Assembly: GCA_019721075.1 (NCBI GenBank)
Contig: JAHEAD010000004.1
Location: 62,001 to 126,000 of the forward strand
DNA length: 64,000 bases
Origin: Candidatus Sysuiplasma jiujiangense
GTDB taxonomy: Archaea; Thermoplasmatota; Thermoplasmata; Sysuiplasmatales; Sysuiplasmataceae
Direction: 5' to 3'
The notes beneath the pieces are model-generated. The model saw only the letters and a program-made list of their open reading frames with translations, was not told the origin of the DNA and did not search any database. The first letter of the stretch is position 1; every line of letters starts with the position of its first letter. Of this stretch, positions 1 through 8,204 are shown one piece after another. Both the position numbers and the translations under genes were made by a program.

Positions 1-251
1 ATTTCACTGTCCATATCACCAACACTGAATGCAATGTGATCCAGCTGATCTCCCTCTGTATACGGCCTTCCGTCATTCCACATTGTGAGTTCGATGTTAT
101 GCGTCGTTCCTTCAGTCCCGAGAAATGCAATTTCCGCATTGTTCTGCGGTATTTCATGTCTTCTGATAAGCTTCATTCCCATAATTTCTGTGTAAAATTT
201 TATACTCCTGTCCATGTCCTTTACCGTGACGGAAGTGTGCAATAGTTTCAT
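1..251 (-). CDS. VOC/glyoxalase-family protein, partial
   Basis: The reading frame starts at an ATG (249-251) and runs off the left edge, so only the first 83 residues are present. The N-terminus (MKLLHTSVTVKDMDRSIKFY) and the later 'LDHIAFSV' segment are typical of the vicinal-oxygen-chelate fold of glyoxalase I and methylmalonyl-CoA epimerase. The first metal ligand would be the His in the opening beta strand. Which VOC enzyme it is cannot be decided without the C-terminal half. A T/A-rich box about 25 nt upstream (around 276) suits a leaderless start. Confidence 0.72.
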   Translation of the reverse strand, partial: MKLLHTSVTVKDMDRSIKFYTEIMGMKLIRRHEIPQNNAEIAFLGTEGTTHNIELTMWNDGRPYTEGDQLDHIAFSVGDMDSE

Positions 252-308
252 TCAACCATATCAGAGAAATAAATTGGTCTATAAATCAAATTGCATTCTC
301 GGTTGAAA

Positions 309-953
309 TTAACAGCTTTTCGTATCGCATACAAGACCGTTATGTTCCAAAAATCCCCTGAGCTTCTCTGTAGATGAATAGAGATGTGATAAAATTCCTA
401 TATTATTTGCAGCTTCAACGTTCTCAATTGCATCGTCCACAAACAGACATCTGGCTGATGATGTGCCTGCTGTTTGCAGGGCCACATCGAAAAGTCTTCT
501 ATCCGGCTTAAGCATCTTATGCTGGTATGAAAGAACGGTAACATCAAAAAGGCCGTCTATCCCCTTCAAGCTTCTGATGAGTTTCCATGTATATTCCGGC
601 ATGTTGCTTACCGCTACAATTCTGACATTATTCTGCTTCTTAACCTTCCTGTACAGCGAAATCACGTCTGTTTTTTCTTTCAGGCCCCTGTCATGAATGG
701 CTGAAAACCTGCCCGGATCCATATTCACTCCGAGGGATCGCAGCGTAATTTCTGCAAATACACTGAAACTGATTTTGCCTGCGTCAAATTCCCTTGCGTT
801 TAATTTCATCACCTGATAGGCATGGCCTGCATCTATTCCGTAATTGTTTCCGATGTATTCTGCAACAAAGATGTACGGGTTGCTGATGCATACGCCTCCT
901 ATGTCGGTCAGGAGGGTGCTGTACTTCGACCCTGTCCGAATTTCTCCGCTCAT
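309..953 (-). CDS. HAD-superfamily hydrolase (subfamily IA-like)
   Basis: A 214-residue haloacid-dehalogenase-fold phosphatase, probably acting on a small phosphorylated metabolite in the cytoplasm. Visible motifs in order: motif I 'LLTDIGGVCI' near residue 15 (the DxGxV form found in YihX-like members), motif II Ser in 'VAVSN' near 115, motif III Lys in 'KMLKPD' near 147, and motif IV 'FVDDAIENVEAA' near 170. Length fits subfamily IA with a helical cap. A TATA-like stretch lies about 24 nt before the ATG. The substrate cannot be predicted. Confidence 0.8.
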   Translation of the reverse strand: MSGEIRTGSKYSTLLTDIGGVCISNPYIFVAEYIGNNYGIDAGHAYQVMKLNAREFDAGKISFSVFAEITLRSLGVNMDPGRFSAIHDRGLKEKTDVISLYRKVKKQNNVRIVAVSNMPEYTWKLIRSLKGIDGLFDVTVLSYQHKMLKPDRRLFDVALQTAGTSSARCLFVDDAIENVEAANNIGILSHLYSSTEKLRGFLEHNGLVCDTKSC

Positions 954-1008
954 TGTCTTACCGACCCGTAAAATATGTGCATAAATCAGCTGCCTGACCT
1001 GGAGGTCA

Positions 1009-2745
1009 TCAAGTAAATGTTATGGACCTCGAATCTATAAATTTCAACAGTCCTTCAACAAATGAGAAGAGGTCTCCCACTATTGCAAGATCGGCGTAAT
1101 GGAATATTGGCGCATCCCTGTTGCTGTTTACCGCTATAACCTTGCCTGCGTATCTTATCCCCACCACATGATTATCCTGCCCGGAAATGCCCAGGGCGAT
1201 GTATACATCGGGGGATATTGAGAGACCCGTAAGTCCGACCTGCTGCTGCCGCGGTACCCATCCCGCATCAACGATCGGCCTGGAACCGGCTATAGCCGCA
1301 TCGAGTTTCTGAGCAAGTGGGAACACCCTTGCAACGTTTTCTCTGTTCTTCAGACCACGGCCAAGTCCTATGACTATCCGTGAGCTCTGAAGGGGCCTGT
1401 ACGTGCTCTCGACCGCTGTGAAACCCCTTCTCTTCACCCTTGGCTTTCCCGCAATACTGATTCTTTCAACACGCATTGGTGCGCTTCCGGTTTTCCTGCG
1501 AAGCATTCCGGGCCTTACCGTAGCCATCTCCGGCTTTGTTTTCGATGTAATTGCCGCAACGAGTCCACCGCCAAAAGCCGGTTTGTACTGAATGAGGCTG
1601 CCGTCTTTATAGGCAAGATCAATGCAGTCCGCTGTCAGGCCCAGGCCCAGTTTTGCGGCGACAGATGACGAAATTTCACGCCCGTCCACCGTTGAAGGAA
1701 GTACAACAAACATCGGTTTTTCAGCCGATATGCATGCGGCTAGTGTTTCAGCTATCAGCTCATTGTCTGTGCAATCCGTGTAACGGTAAGAATGGCACAG
1801 CATGCCCTGCAGTCTTTCGGGTTCGACATTTCCTGTCATCCTCACAAATGAATTGGTCCCGGCTGATATTTCCGCCAGTTTTGAAGAAATTTCGAAGGCA
1901 GTCTGGGCGTCATTCAGCGCGACACCCCAGATTTCACCGTTCAGTGAAGTGCTTTCCCGGAGTGTAATTGTCTCCACGTTTCCGGCTGGTCTGCTCTTAA
2001 GCATTTCCACCACCCGATTGAATGCCGCATCACCCAATTCAACAAATTCAGGCTTCCTCAGGTTCTCAACTTTATCCGTCCGGATTACAACTGTCGGCGA
2101 ATCGGCTCCCCTTATGCCGCTGTTCAGCTGTGTTTCGCCGACAGTTGAAACCTTGCTGTCAAATTCCGGCGAAGCGGGGGCAGGCATCCTTGCCCTGTTT
2201 ATCTTTTCACTTACCGAAATCACAGCCGGAAGAGGTACCTCGAAGGACGTCAGTCCATCCTCTCTTTCCTGTTCCGCAATGATGTAACTGTTTTCAGCCT
2301 CGAATTCTATTTTGGAAACAGAGGATTTGAATGAATATCCTGTCATCTCCGCTATTTCAGGAGGGACCTGGGAAGTCTCGCCGTCAAGCGAATATTTGCC
2401 GGCAAGGACAATATCAGGACTGATAGATCTGACAAATGTGGAAAGAACCTTTGATGTAATATAGGTGTCAGCGCCGGCAAACTCCCTGTCAGTGATCAGG
2501 TAGCCCCTGTCTATTCCCATTCTAACTGATTCCACGGCAACATCCTTTGCTGACGGCGGTCCCATAGTCACAACCGATGTCTTTCCACCAATCCTCTCCT
2601 TGATCCTCAGTGCTTCCTCCACCGCCTTTCTGTCAAAAGCGTTCATCAGGAGGGGAACACCCTCCCTTCGAATCCTCATTGTCGCAGGATCGAACTGTAT
2701 TCTGTTGACATCCGGTATCTGTTTTACAAGAACGAGGACGTGCAT
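1009..2745 (-). CDS. Electron transfer flavoprotein, fused beta-alpha subunits
   Basis: A single 578-residue chain holds both ETF subunits. Residues 1 to about 250 match EtfB/FixA, with 'VLVKQIPD' at the start and an adenine-nucleotide-type fold. Residues from about 260 to 575 match EtfA/FixB and contain the FAD-binding C-terminal domain, including the 'GLGRGLKNREN' and 'ALGISGQDNH' segments. ETF passes electrons from acyl-CoA and similar dehydrogenases towards the quinone pool. Most organisms encode two genes; fused forms are known in some archaea. It overlaps the upstream Rieske gene by one base, so the two are likely co-transcribed. No ETF:quinone oxidoreductase is in the window. Confidence 0.9.
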   Translation of the reverse strand: MHVLVLVKQIPDVNRIQFDPATMRIRREGVPLLMNAFDRKAVEEALRIKERIGGKTSVVTMGPPSAKDVAVESVRMGIDRGYLITDREFAGADTYITSKVLSTFVRSISPDIVLAGKYSLDGETSQVPPEIAEMTGYSFKSSVSKIEFEAENSYIIAEQEREDGLTSFEVPLPAVISVSEKINRARMPAPASPEFDSKVSTVGETQLNSGIRGADSPTVVIRTDKVENLRKPEFVELGDAAFNRVVEMLKSRPAGNVETITLRESTSLNGEIWGVALNDAQTAFEISSKLAEISAGTNSFVRMTGNVEPERLQGMLCHSYRYTDCTDNELIAETLAACISAEKPMFVVLPSTVDGREISSSVAAKLGLGLTADCIDLAYKDGSLIQYKPAFGGGLVAAITSKTKPEMATVRPGMLRRKTGSAPMRVERISIAGKPRVKRRGFTAVESTYRPLQSSRIVIGLGRGLKNRENVARVFPLAQKLDAAIAGSRPIVDAGWVPRQQQVGLTGLSISPDVYIALGISGQDNHVVGIRYAGKVIAVNSNRDAPIFHYADLAIVGDLFSFVEGLLKFIDSRSITFT

Positions 2746-3062
2746 CAGACATCAACCAGTACTTTTGAACCTTCAATTTTTACATTGAATGTCTGAAGCG
2801 GTCTTGCGTCGCCGCCATCCTCAGGACCTGCCAGCACCTCTCCGGTGGAAGGACTGTACGTGGCATAGTGGAAACCACACACTATGTTGCCGTTTTCAAA
2901 TGTCCCTGTCGACAAATCATCATTTTCATGCGTGCATCTCAACGATGTGGCAAATATCTTTTCCCCGCTTCTGATAAGCAGTATTTCCTTTCCTTCGACT
3001 TCCGCCCTGAACAGGCCTGTAGCCGGCATCTCATCAATGTTTGCTGCAAATTGCCATGCCAT
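2745..3062 (-). CDS. Rieske [2Fe-2S] ferredoxin-like protein
   Basis: A small soluble Rieske protein of 105 residues. The cluster ligands are visible as 'CTH' and, 16 residues further on, 'CGFH', giving the CxH...CxxH pattern. The compact size and lack of a membrane anchor resemble dioxygenase-type ferredoxins and NirD rather than bc1 Rieske subunits. It lies directly before the ETF fusion with a one-base overlap, so it may exchange electrons with it; this pairing is an inference. I chose the ATG at 3062 over a TTG at 3074 because a TATA-like box is centred about 26 nt upstream. Confidence 0.87.
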   Translation of the reverse strand: MAWQFAANIDEMPATGLFRAEVEGKEILLIRSGEKIFATSLRCTHENDDLSTGTFENGNIVCGFHYATYSPSTGEVLAGPEDGGDARPLQTFNVKIEGSKVLVDV

Positions 3063-3083
3063 GGCTTCATCCAATTTTAATCG

Positions 3084-3092
3084 AATATAAAT
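3084..3092 (-). promoter_or_regulatory. TATA-like box for the Rieske-ETF operon
   Basis: On the minus strand this reads ATTTATATT. Its centre is about 26 nt before the ATG at 3062, the spacing expected for a leaderless archaeal transcript. Confidence 0.5.
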
Positions 3093-3143
3093 CGTTCGAC
3101 TTTTCGCTCTGCTAATGCAGAGCGCCCGTCTCCGTTTAGCGCG

Positions 3144-3713
3144 TCATGCATGCACAAGGAGTCTCAGGGCTTCCTCCTTTGTCTCAGGGTGTGTCTCGAA
3201 ATTTCCCCTTATGGCGCTGGACACTGTTTCAGACTGGTGGGATCTGGCCCCTCTCATCTCCATGCACATGTGTCGAGCGGTTACGAGTACCATCACGCCT
3301 TTCGCGTTGAGCTTCCTTGAGAGGAAGTCTGCGAGCTCGCTGGTGAGTTTTTCCTGGACCTGCGGCCTGGATGCAAAGTACTTCACTGTGCGCGGGATCT
3401 TTGACAGGCCGACTATTCTCTCTCCAGGTATGTAAGCTATTGAAACATTGCCGAATATGGGTAGCAGGTGATGTTCGCACATCGAGTAAAAAGGTATGTC
3501 CCTGATTGCGATTATGTCGTGGTATCCAGGATTTTTGAAAGACGTCATTCTGGGCTCATTTTCATTATCCATCCCTGAAAAGAGCTCTGCATACATGCCG
3601 TAAACTCTCCGCGGCGTATTTCTGAAAACCTCTGTCTCCTCATCAACGCCTATCTCCCTGAGAATAGTCCTCACTGCCTCCTCAATTCTTGACTGCGATC
3701 TGGAACTCTTCAT
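3144..3713 (-). CDS. folE: GTP cyclohydrolase I
   Basis: Converts GTP to 7,8-dihydroneopterin triphosphate, the first step of pterin and folate synthesis. The 189-residue length and the motif 'SMCEHHLLPIFG' (zinc ligands Cys and His) are diagnostic of the bacterial/eukaryal type I enzyme, and the third ligand Cys lies in 'RHMCMEMRGA'. This is not the MptA/FolE2 type typical of many archaea. It is divergent from a PTR1-like reductase, with FolB and FolK just beyond, which supports a pterin role. A TATA-like box lies about 32 nt upstream of the ATG. Confidence 0.95.
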   Translation of the reverse strand: MKSSRSQSRIEEAVRTILREIGVDEETEVFRNTPRRVYGMYAELFSGMDNENEPRMTSFKNPGYHDIIAIRDIPFYSMCEHHLLPIFGNVSIAYIPGERIVGLSKIPRTVKYFASRPQVQEKLTSELADFLSRKLNAKGVMVLVTARHMCMEMRGARSHQSETVSSAIRGNFETHPETKEEALRLLVHA

Positions 3714-3741
3714 TTTTCTCTGGTTTGAGACATTTGCAAAA

Positions 3742-3749
3742 TATAAATA
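3742..3749 (-). promoter_or_regulatory. TATA-like box for folE
   Basis: The minus-strand sequence TATTTATA lies about 32 nt before the folE start codon. It sits in the 123-bp divergent promoter region shared with the reductase gene. Confidence 0.5.
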
Positions 3750-3804
3750 GTTTGAGATTTAAACGAAAACCCCTCTGATAAGCACTTCCCTCGATTTCGC
3801 ATAA

Positions 3805-3812
3805 TTTATTAA
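3805..3812 (+). promoter_or_regulatory. TATA-like box for the pteridine-reductase-like gene
   Basis: TTTATTAA is centred about 28 nt before the ATG at 3837. This supports a leaderless transcript and argues against the upstream GTG at 3813 as start. Confidence 0.5.
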
Positions 3813-3836
3813 GTGAATCCGCGGATAGGCGCTTTA

Positions 3837-4586
3837 ATGAGAAATCTTTCCGGCAGGACAGCTCTGGTCACAGGAGCGGCAAGGAGAATTGGCCGACAGA
3901 TATCGCTTTCTCTGGCGGATTCGGGCTGCGACGTTGTCCTGCACTACAGCCGTTCCGAGAGTGAGGCTCTGGAACTAAAGGGCGAAATTGAGCGAAAAGG
4001 ACAGAGAGCATGGACAGTAGGCCAGACGTTTGATGCAATCGATTCAGCCGACACTCTCATGGCAAGCGTAAAGGAGAAGGCAGGCGACGTTGATATACTC
4101 GTAAACAGCGCATCGGTATTTCCATCCAAATTGGAGACATCGCCGGCGGTGGCCGATTTTGAATCCGTTTTGAGTGTCAATGCGCTGATACCGTGGAGGC
4201 TTTCCATTCTGTTTTCCATGCAGACGGCATCTGGAGACATAGTAAACATACTCGATTCACGTATTTCCGGTCATGACATTGGCAGGCCTGTCTATTATCT
4301 CAGCAAGCAGATGCTCCGGCACGTTACAGAAGAAACCGCATTGAGTCTTGCCCCGTCAATCAAGGTTAACGCAGTCGCACCCGGTCTGGCACTTCCTCCT
4401 CACGGCAGGGGAATCGACTATTTCGAGAAGCTGAAGGATGAAGTTCCACTGAAGACATACGGAAGTCCCGAAGATGTCGTGGATGCGGTGCTCTTTCTCA
4501 TCAGGAGCTCGTTCATCACCGGTCAGATAATATATGTGGACGGGGGACAGCACCTTACTGCCAGGACCTACGGCACTGTACATTAG
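3837..4586 (+). CDS. Short-chain dehydrogenase, PTR1/FolM-like pteridine reductase
   Basis: A 249-residue SDR. The nucleotide-binding motif is 'TGAARRIG', which fits the TGxxxRxG variant characteristic of pteridine reductase PTR1 and dihydromonapterin reductase FolM rather than the common TGxxxGxG. The catalytic Tyr and Lys are in 'YYLSK'. A C-terminal 'VDGGQHL' closes the Rossmann domain. Its position between folE (divergent) and folB-folK makes reduction of a dihydropterin or dihydrofolate the likely job, possibly in place of a classical DHFR, none of which is in the window. That substrate is inferred from motif and context. Confidence 0.82.
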   Translation: MRNLSGRTALVTGAARRIGRQISLSLADSGCDVVLHYSRSESEALELKGEIERKGQRAWTVGQTFDAIDSADTLMASVKEKAGDVDILVNSASVFPSKLETSPAVADFESVLSVNALIPWRLSILFSMQTASGDIVNILDSRISGHDIGRPVYYLSKQMLRHVTEETALSLAPSIKVNAVAPGLALPPHGRGIDYFEKLKDEVPLKTYGSPEDVVDAVLFLIRSSFITGQIIYVDGGQHLTARTYGTVH

Positions 4587-4890
4587 CCGGTTAACAGGAT
4601 TGCAACTATTGTCAAACTGCCGCTGAAATAAACGCGGATGCATTCCACGAAATCCAGTCATTGATACGGCATCGGAGAGAATAAGTATGCCGGGAAACAT
4701 GCTGGCACCGGCAGGGCATCGACATGCCCGTTCATCGTTTGCGCAGGGAACGCAGGCAGGAAATGATCGTGTGTTAGACGGTTTTTCGACTGCGTTTTCA
4801 GCGGAAAACGTACTGTCCGGGCAAGTGAGCTGTTTCATCTCTTAAACATGCATAATACGCTGCCTGCGTCTGCAACAAAGATGTGAGAAC
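4587..4890 (+). other. 304-bp intergenic region with two hairpins
   Basis: I see no convincing gene here. Two perfect stem-loops can be drawn: a 6-bp stem at 4714-4729 (GGGCAT, loop of 4, ATGCCC), and a 7-bp stem at 4793-4810 (CGTTTTC, loop AGCG, GAAAACG) that extends to 9 bp at 4791-4812 with one G.T pair. They could form a structured leader or a terminator before folB. Confidence 0.35.
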
Positions 4891-5277
4891 ATGACAGACC
4901 AGATCAACTTTTCAGACGACACTGGTAAGATAGTAATTTCAGAATTGAGGCTGCGCTGTATAATTGGAATAAACGAGCATGAACGCCGCATGAAGCAGGA
5001 TGTGCTCATCAATATTGAGATGTGGAGCGATTTTTCGGCTGCCATAAGGACCGATTCCATCGAGAACGCCGTCGATTACAAATCGGTGACAAAGGAGATA
5101 ATCGAAAAGGTTGAATCGTCAAAGTTTTTCCTTGTTGAGTCGCTTGCATCAATGGTCGCTTCCATATGCCTTTCGCATGAACGCGTTTTAAGAGCGGTTG
5201 TTTCAGTGGACAAGCCCGGCGCGCTCCGATTCACGAGAAGCGTAGGTGTTGTCCTTTCGAGAACAAAGAACGGTTAA
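4891..5277 (+). CDS. folB: Dihydroneopterin aldolase
   Basis: Converts 7,8-dihydroneopterin to 6-hydroxymethyl-7,8-dihydropterin and glycolaldehyde. The 128-residue sequence shows the family layout: 'LRCIIGINEHERRMKQDVLI' near the N-terminus, 'DYKSV' near 70, 'FLVESLAS' near 88, and 'VSVDKPGALRFTRSVGV' at the end with the conserved Lys. It is followed after one base by folK, so the two are translated from one message. This is a bacterial-type FolB, unlike the unrelated MptD enzyme of methanogens. Confidence 0.93.
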   Translation: MTDQINFSDDTGKIVISELRLRCIIGINEHERRMKQDVLINIEMWSDFSAAIRTDSIENAVDYKSVTKEIIEKVESSKFFLVESLASMVASICLSHERVLRAVVSVDKPGALRFTRSVGVVLSRTKNG

Positions 5278-5278
5278 C

Positions 5279-5806
5279 ATGACTGACATATACGCTGCAC
5301 TTGGATCAAACATCGAACCTGAAACAAATATAGTTCTTGCGGTAAAGAACCTGATGAAGGTTTTCCGGCTGCATTCAATTTCCACTGTTTACAGGACAGG
5401 TCCCCTTCGCAATATGGAACAGCCTGATTATTACAATCTCGTGCTTAGAGGAAGCAGTCTCCTCCATCCTCATGAATTGAAATTTTCGCATTTCAGGCGA
5501 ATCGAGACCAGTCTCGGCCGCGTCAGGACAGCGGACAAGTTCGAGTCCAGGACTATAGACATCGACCTCCTTATATATGGTCAGGAGTGCATAGAAACAG
5601 CGGATTTACGTATCCCCGATCCGGACATCTGGGAAAGACCGTTTCTTGCCATCTGTATCTATGAGTTAAATCCGACACTGGAAATATCATGCGCTTCACT
5701 GGATATCAAATATCTCGCAGGTAAAATGTCGAAGAGGGGAATGACACCCCTGCCAGTTTTCACACGAAAACTCAGACAGTTTTTAACAGACAATGCCAAA
5801 CCATAA
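5279..5806 (+). CDS. folK: 6-hydroxymethyl-7,8-dihydropterin pyrophosphokinase
   Basis: Transfers pyrophosphate from ATP to hydroxymethyl-dihydropterin, priming it for coupling to p-aminobenzoate. The HPPK signature 'RTIDIDLLIYG' (two magnesium-binding Asp residues) is clear near residue 100, and the N-terminus has the usual 'AALGSNI'. The ATG at 5279 begins one base after the folB stop, which fixes the start better than any upstream codon. The 175-residue length is normal. No dihydropteroate synthase (FolP) follows; that step must be encoded elsewhere. Confidence 0.95.
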   Translation: MTDIYAALGSNIEPETNIVLAVKNLMKVFRLHSISTVYRTGPLRNMEQPDYYNLVLRGSSLLHPHELKFSHFRRIETSLGRVRTADKFESRTIDIDLLIYGQECIETADLRIPDPDIWERPFLAICIYELNPTLEISCASLDIKYLAGKMSKRGMTPLPVFTRKLRQFLTDNAKP

Positions 5807-5875
5807 TATCGGCGCGTGAAACTGCAGTGAAAAGTTTAATTTACCGTTACCCTTCATACAAGTCGGGTCGTTTAA

Positions 5876-6694
5876 TTGCCTCCACCTCGTAAAGTTAATT
5901 GTCCGGCGTGCGGTTTTTCCATAAGTGCTACAGCGAAGACATGTGATTTCTGCGGCTATGAGCTCGAAACACAGATGGAGGACACCCCCTCCTCCCAGGC
6001 GTTCAGGTCGGATCTGGTTGAAAGTGAAGCCCGACAGACTGCTTCAAACACCAGGAAAAATGGGAATGGAAAAAAGAACACAGGCAGAGGCGTACGCTCG
6101 AATGTCAGGGAACAGGAGCAGGAGAAGAAAGTGCAGAATGCTCCTGCTCCGTCTCATGCGGCAGAGGAAGGGCCCGCGGATGTTTCCCAGTCTGTTGTTC
6201 CACCGGCTGCTGCTGAGAAGAGAATAAAAGAACTGGAGAAACAGCTCTCTGATGCTGAGAAAGAGCTCGACGTCATATCAAAAATCCTTGCAGAGAGCAA
6301 TGCTGCCGAAACCGGTCAAGGTGCCATCGCACCAGCTTCAGCAGCTGTTTCGGTCACTGAAACAGCTAAAAAGTGGCCAGAGCCTGTGAAGACAGCCGAG
6401 TCCGTCGCTGATCCGAAGTCAGAGACGGGCATGCCTGGAAGGGCGGCTGCCTCCCCGACAGTGCACGAATACAGGAGGACAAAGGGTTCAGGCCTTAGAT
6501 TCAGGATAAAGATGATGGCTGCTGTTCCGCTAGTCGCGGGCATAGCATTGTATCTGGGCGCGTTCGCGCTGTCTGCGCAGCTCGGGTCTATCGAGGAGTA
6601 TTTCCTGCTGATTGCGGGCACGGTGCTTGTTTCGCTCGGCCTTTATTCGTCATTTGAGCCGGTTGAAACGCAGGATATGGGAACAGCTGCGTAA
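5876..6694 (+). CDS. Zinc-ribbon, coiled-coil membrane protein of unknown function
   Basis: A 272-residue protein with an N-terminal zinc ribbon ('CPACG' and 'CDFCG', residues 9-26), then a low-complexity linker rich in Ala, Glu, Ser and Thr, a coiled-coil (about 118-145, 'RIKELEKQLSDAEKEL'), another linker, and two C-terminal transmembrane helices (about 215-238 and 242-262). The ribbon is therefore joined to a C-terminal membrane anchor by flexible and coiled segments. Such zinc-ribbon membrane proteins are common in Thermoplasmata and mostly uncharacterised. The start is a TTG with a T/A-rich box 32-45 nt upstream. Confidence 0.7.
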   Translation: MPPPRKVNCPACGFSISATAKTCDFCGYELETQMEDTPSSQAFRSDLVESEARQTASNTRKNGNGKKNTGRGVRSNVREQEQEKKVQNAPAPSHAAEEGPADVSQSVVPPAAAEKRIKELEKQLSDAEKELDVISKILAESNAAETGQGAIAPASAAVSVTETAKKWPEPVKTAESVADPKSETGMPGRAAASPTVHEYRRTKGSGLRFRIKMMAAVPLVAGIALYLGAFALSAQLGSIEEYFLLIAGTVLVSLGLYSSFEPVETQDMGTAA

Positions 6695-6723
6695 ATCAGG
6701 AAACGGGACGGTTCACGCACTTC

Positions 6724-7380
6724 TCAGAGCCTGAGTGCGTCTTCGATGCGGCCTATCTCAATTGGCGTGGTATTATTTCCTGTCAGGGCGCCGCTCGAAT
6801 TGGCAAGAATGCATGCGCCGACAAGGGGAACCCCATAGTTGGCTGTCCCGATCTTGGCTTTTACCTTCAGAACATCCTCAAGCAGGCGCAACTCATCGTC
6901 TGTAACCTCCGGATGGCACAGTACCCCGGAGTTGTTCGCCACGCAGGCCGATCCCACAGTCTTCAGACCGGCGATTGTTCCCTTTGCGGCCTCAACACCT
7001 AGCGTTTCGGCAATCTGTTTTACAGCCTTGTTACTCATCTCAGGATTGACAAGTGCCCCATGATCGTTTGCCACTATGTTGTTGCCGGCAGCGTTGAATT
7101 TATCTTTAAGCACGAGCGTTGGAGACAGCAGCCGAATCCGCGAAAGCTCCGCTTCCGTAATGAATCCGCTGACAACAGCTCCTTTGCTGTTCACAACCAT
7201 AAGGGCACCGACAAGGTTCGTGCCGGCAACCGTGGTCAGGAGCACCTCCGCATTCAGCAGGTTCTTCGCCTTTTCCGATGTTTGCGGCTTAGTACCGGGC
7301 GGCATTATTACGAATCTGTCACATACGGTACCATATATGCCGAGATAATTGCTTCCGCCTACATCTGCAAACGCAATCAT
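6724..7380 (-). CDS. eif6: Translation initiation factor 6 (aIF6)
   Basis: Binds the 50S subunit and prevents premature joining with the 30S; it is released during late ribosome maturation. The 218-residue length and the five-fold quasi-repeat with recurrent 'NSSG' or 'NxxG' turns ('VANNSGVLCHPE', 'LANSSGALTGNNTTP') are typical. It is the last gene of the eS19-PDCD5-eL39-eL31-aIF6 operon, an arrangement shared by many archaea. The SBDS gene at 59757-60452 is a likely functional partner in releasing it. Confidence 0.95.
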   Translation of the reverse strand: MIAFADVGGSNYLGIYGTVCDRFVIMPPGTKPQTSEKAKNLLNAEVLLTTVAGTNLVGALMVVNSKGAVVSGFITEAELSRIRLLSPTLVLKDKFNAAGNNIVANDHGALVNPEMSNKAVKQIAETLGVEAAKGTIAGLKTVGSACVANNSGVLCHPEVTDDELRLLEDVLKVKAKIGTANYGVPLVGACILANSSGALTGNNTTPIEIGRIEDALRL

Positions 7381-7392
7381 CCGGTGCTCTCC

Positions 7393-7671
7393 CTACGGTT
7401 CCTCAGGAAATGAAACCTCCACCAGGCCGTCTTCAAATTTTACAGCCCTTACAGTGATTTTTGTTGGCGGTTTCCTGATCCCCCTGGACCATATGTATTC
7501 GCCAACGTGACCGTCAATCCAGACATTTTCAGCATCCGCTTTCATGTGCTGGACTATGAACTTCCTGATGTGCGCTATGGCCGCTATCGCCCTCCTTGTC
7601 CTCGGAACACCCTTCACGGACTTCAGGCTTATGTTGAAGACAGTTTCTTCGGTTGATATCTCTTCTGCCAT
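7393..7671 (-). CDS. rpl31e: Ribosomal protein eL31
   Basis: A 92-residue large-subunit protein located near the peptide exit tunnel. The core 'RTRRAIAAIAHIRKFIVQHM' and 'VWIDGHVGEYIWSRGIRKPP' are characteristic. It sits between eL39 and aIF6 with short spacers, as in other archaeal genomes. The N-terminus is slightly extended and acidic (MAEEISTEE). Confidence 0.95.
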   Translation of the reverse strand: MAEEISTEETVFNISLKSVKGVPRTRRAIAAIAHIRKFIVQHMKADAENVWIDGHVGEYIWSRGIRKPPTKITVRAVKFEDGLVEVSFPEEP

Positions 7672-7682
7672 TCAAAAACACC

Positions 7683-7838
7683 TCATCGTTTTGCCCTGCC
7701 CTTGCTCCATGTCCTTCTCTTCGGCTGCCTTAGCACGTTCCTGTTTGTCTTCATCATCACCCAGTGGGGAACCCTGGCATTGACTCTTCCCGCTTTAAGC
7801 AATCTTATTTTCCTTGCAAAAGGCTTATTTCTTGCCAT
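7683..7838 (-). CDS. rpl39e: Ribosomal protein eL39
   Basis: A 51-residue, highly basic protein that lines the exit tunnel. The frame from the ATG at 7836-7838 to the TGA at 7683-7685 gives [20 protein letters not shown] and then the hallmark '[20 protein letters not shown]' followed by 'TWSKGRAKR'. Both ends and the position immediately before eL31 match the family. Confidence 0.95.
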   Translation of the reverse strand: MARNKPFARKIRLLKAGRVNARVPHWVMMKTNRNVLRQPKRRTWSKGRAKR

Positions 7839-7856
7839 GTGAGCACCTGTTTTTAC

Positions 7857-8204
7857 CTATTTTCTCTCTATTGTGATTTCCCTCTTTTTGGGTATAATGC
7901 GATAGAGGAGATCTTTCATCATTTTGTCGTCAATCTTCCTGTTGATTCTGCCCTGAGAGGCAAGCATCATAAGCTGCTGTTCCACATCCGCAACGAGTTC
8001 CGGCCTTGCCATTCTTAAGGCCGCCAGCCGCTCGCGTGCCTCCGGAGTGAGTATACTTCTCAGTATGGCCTGCTTTTGTGCCTGTGCTTCGGCATTTCTC
8101 GACCTGTCATCATTAAGCTGCTGCTCGTTCTCAAGCTGCATCTGCAGTTCGGCGAGTCTCCTTCTGCGGAGCATCTCAAGCTCTTCATCGTCCGGCATTA
8201 CCAT
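7857..8204 (-). CDS. PDCD5-family DNA-binding protein
   Basis: A 115-residue homologue of human PDCD5/TFAR19 and archaeal double-stranded DNA-binding proteins such as MTH1615. The charged N-terminal helix ('EELEMLRRRRLAELQMQ') and the three-helix core ending in 'INRKIDDKMMKDLLYRI' are clear. Its ATG overlaps the eS19 stop in a TGATG junction, so translation is coupled. The role in archaea is not settled; the operon context suggests a link to ribosomes or chaperones. Confidence 0.9.
   Translation of the reverse strand: MVMPDDEELEMLRRRRLAELQMQLENEQQLNDDRSRNAEAQAQKQAILRSILTPEARERLAALRMARPELVADVEQQLMMLASQGRINRKIDDKMMKDLLYRIIPKKREITIERK

Noticed and set aside
4356-4838. A 160-codon minus-strand frame over the end of the PTR1-like gene and the following gap
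   Set aside because: It is mostly antisense to a clear SDR gene and has Cys/Pro/Arg-rich shadow composition.
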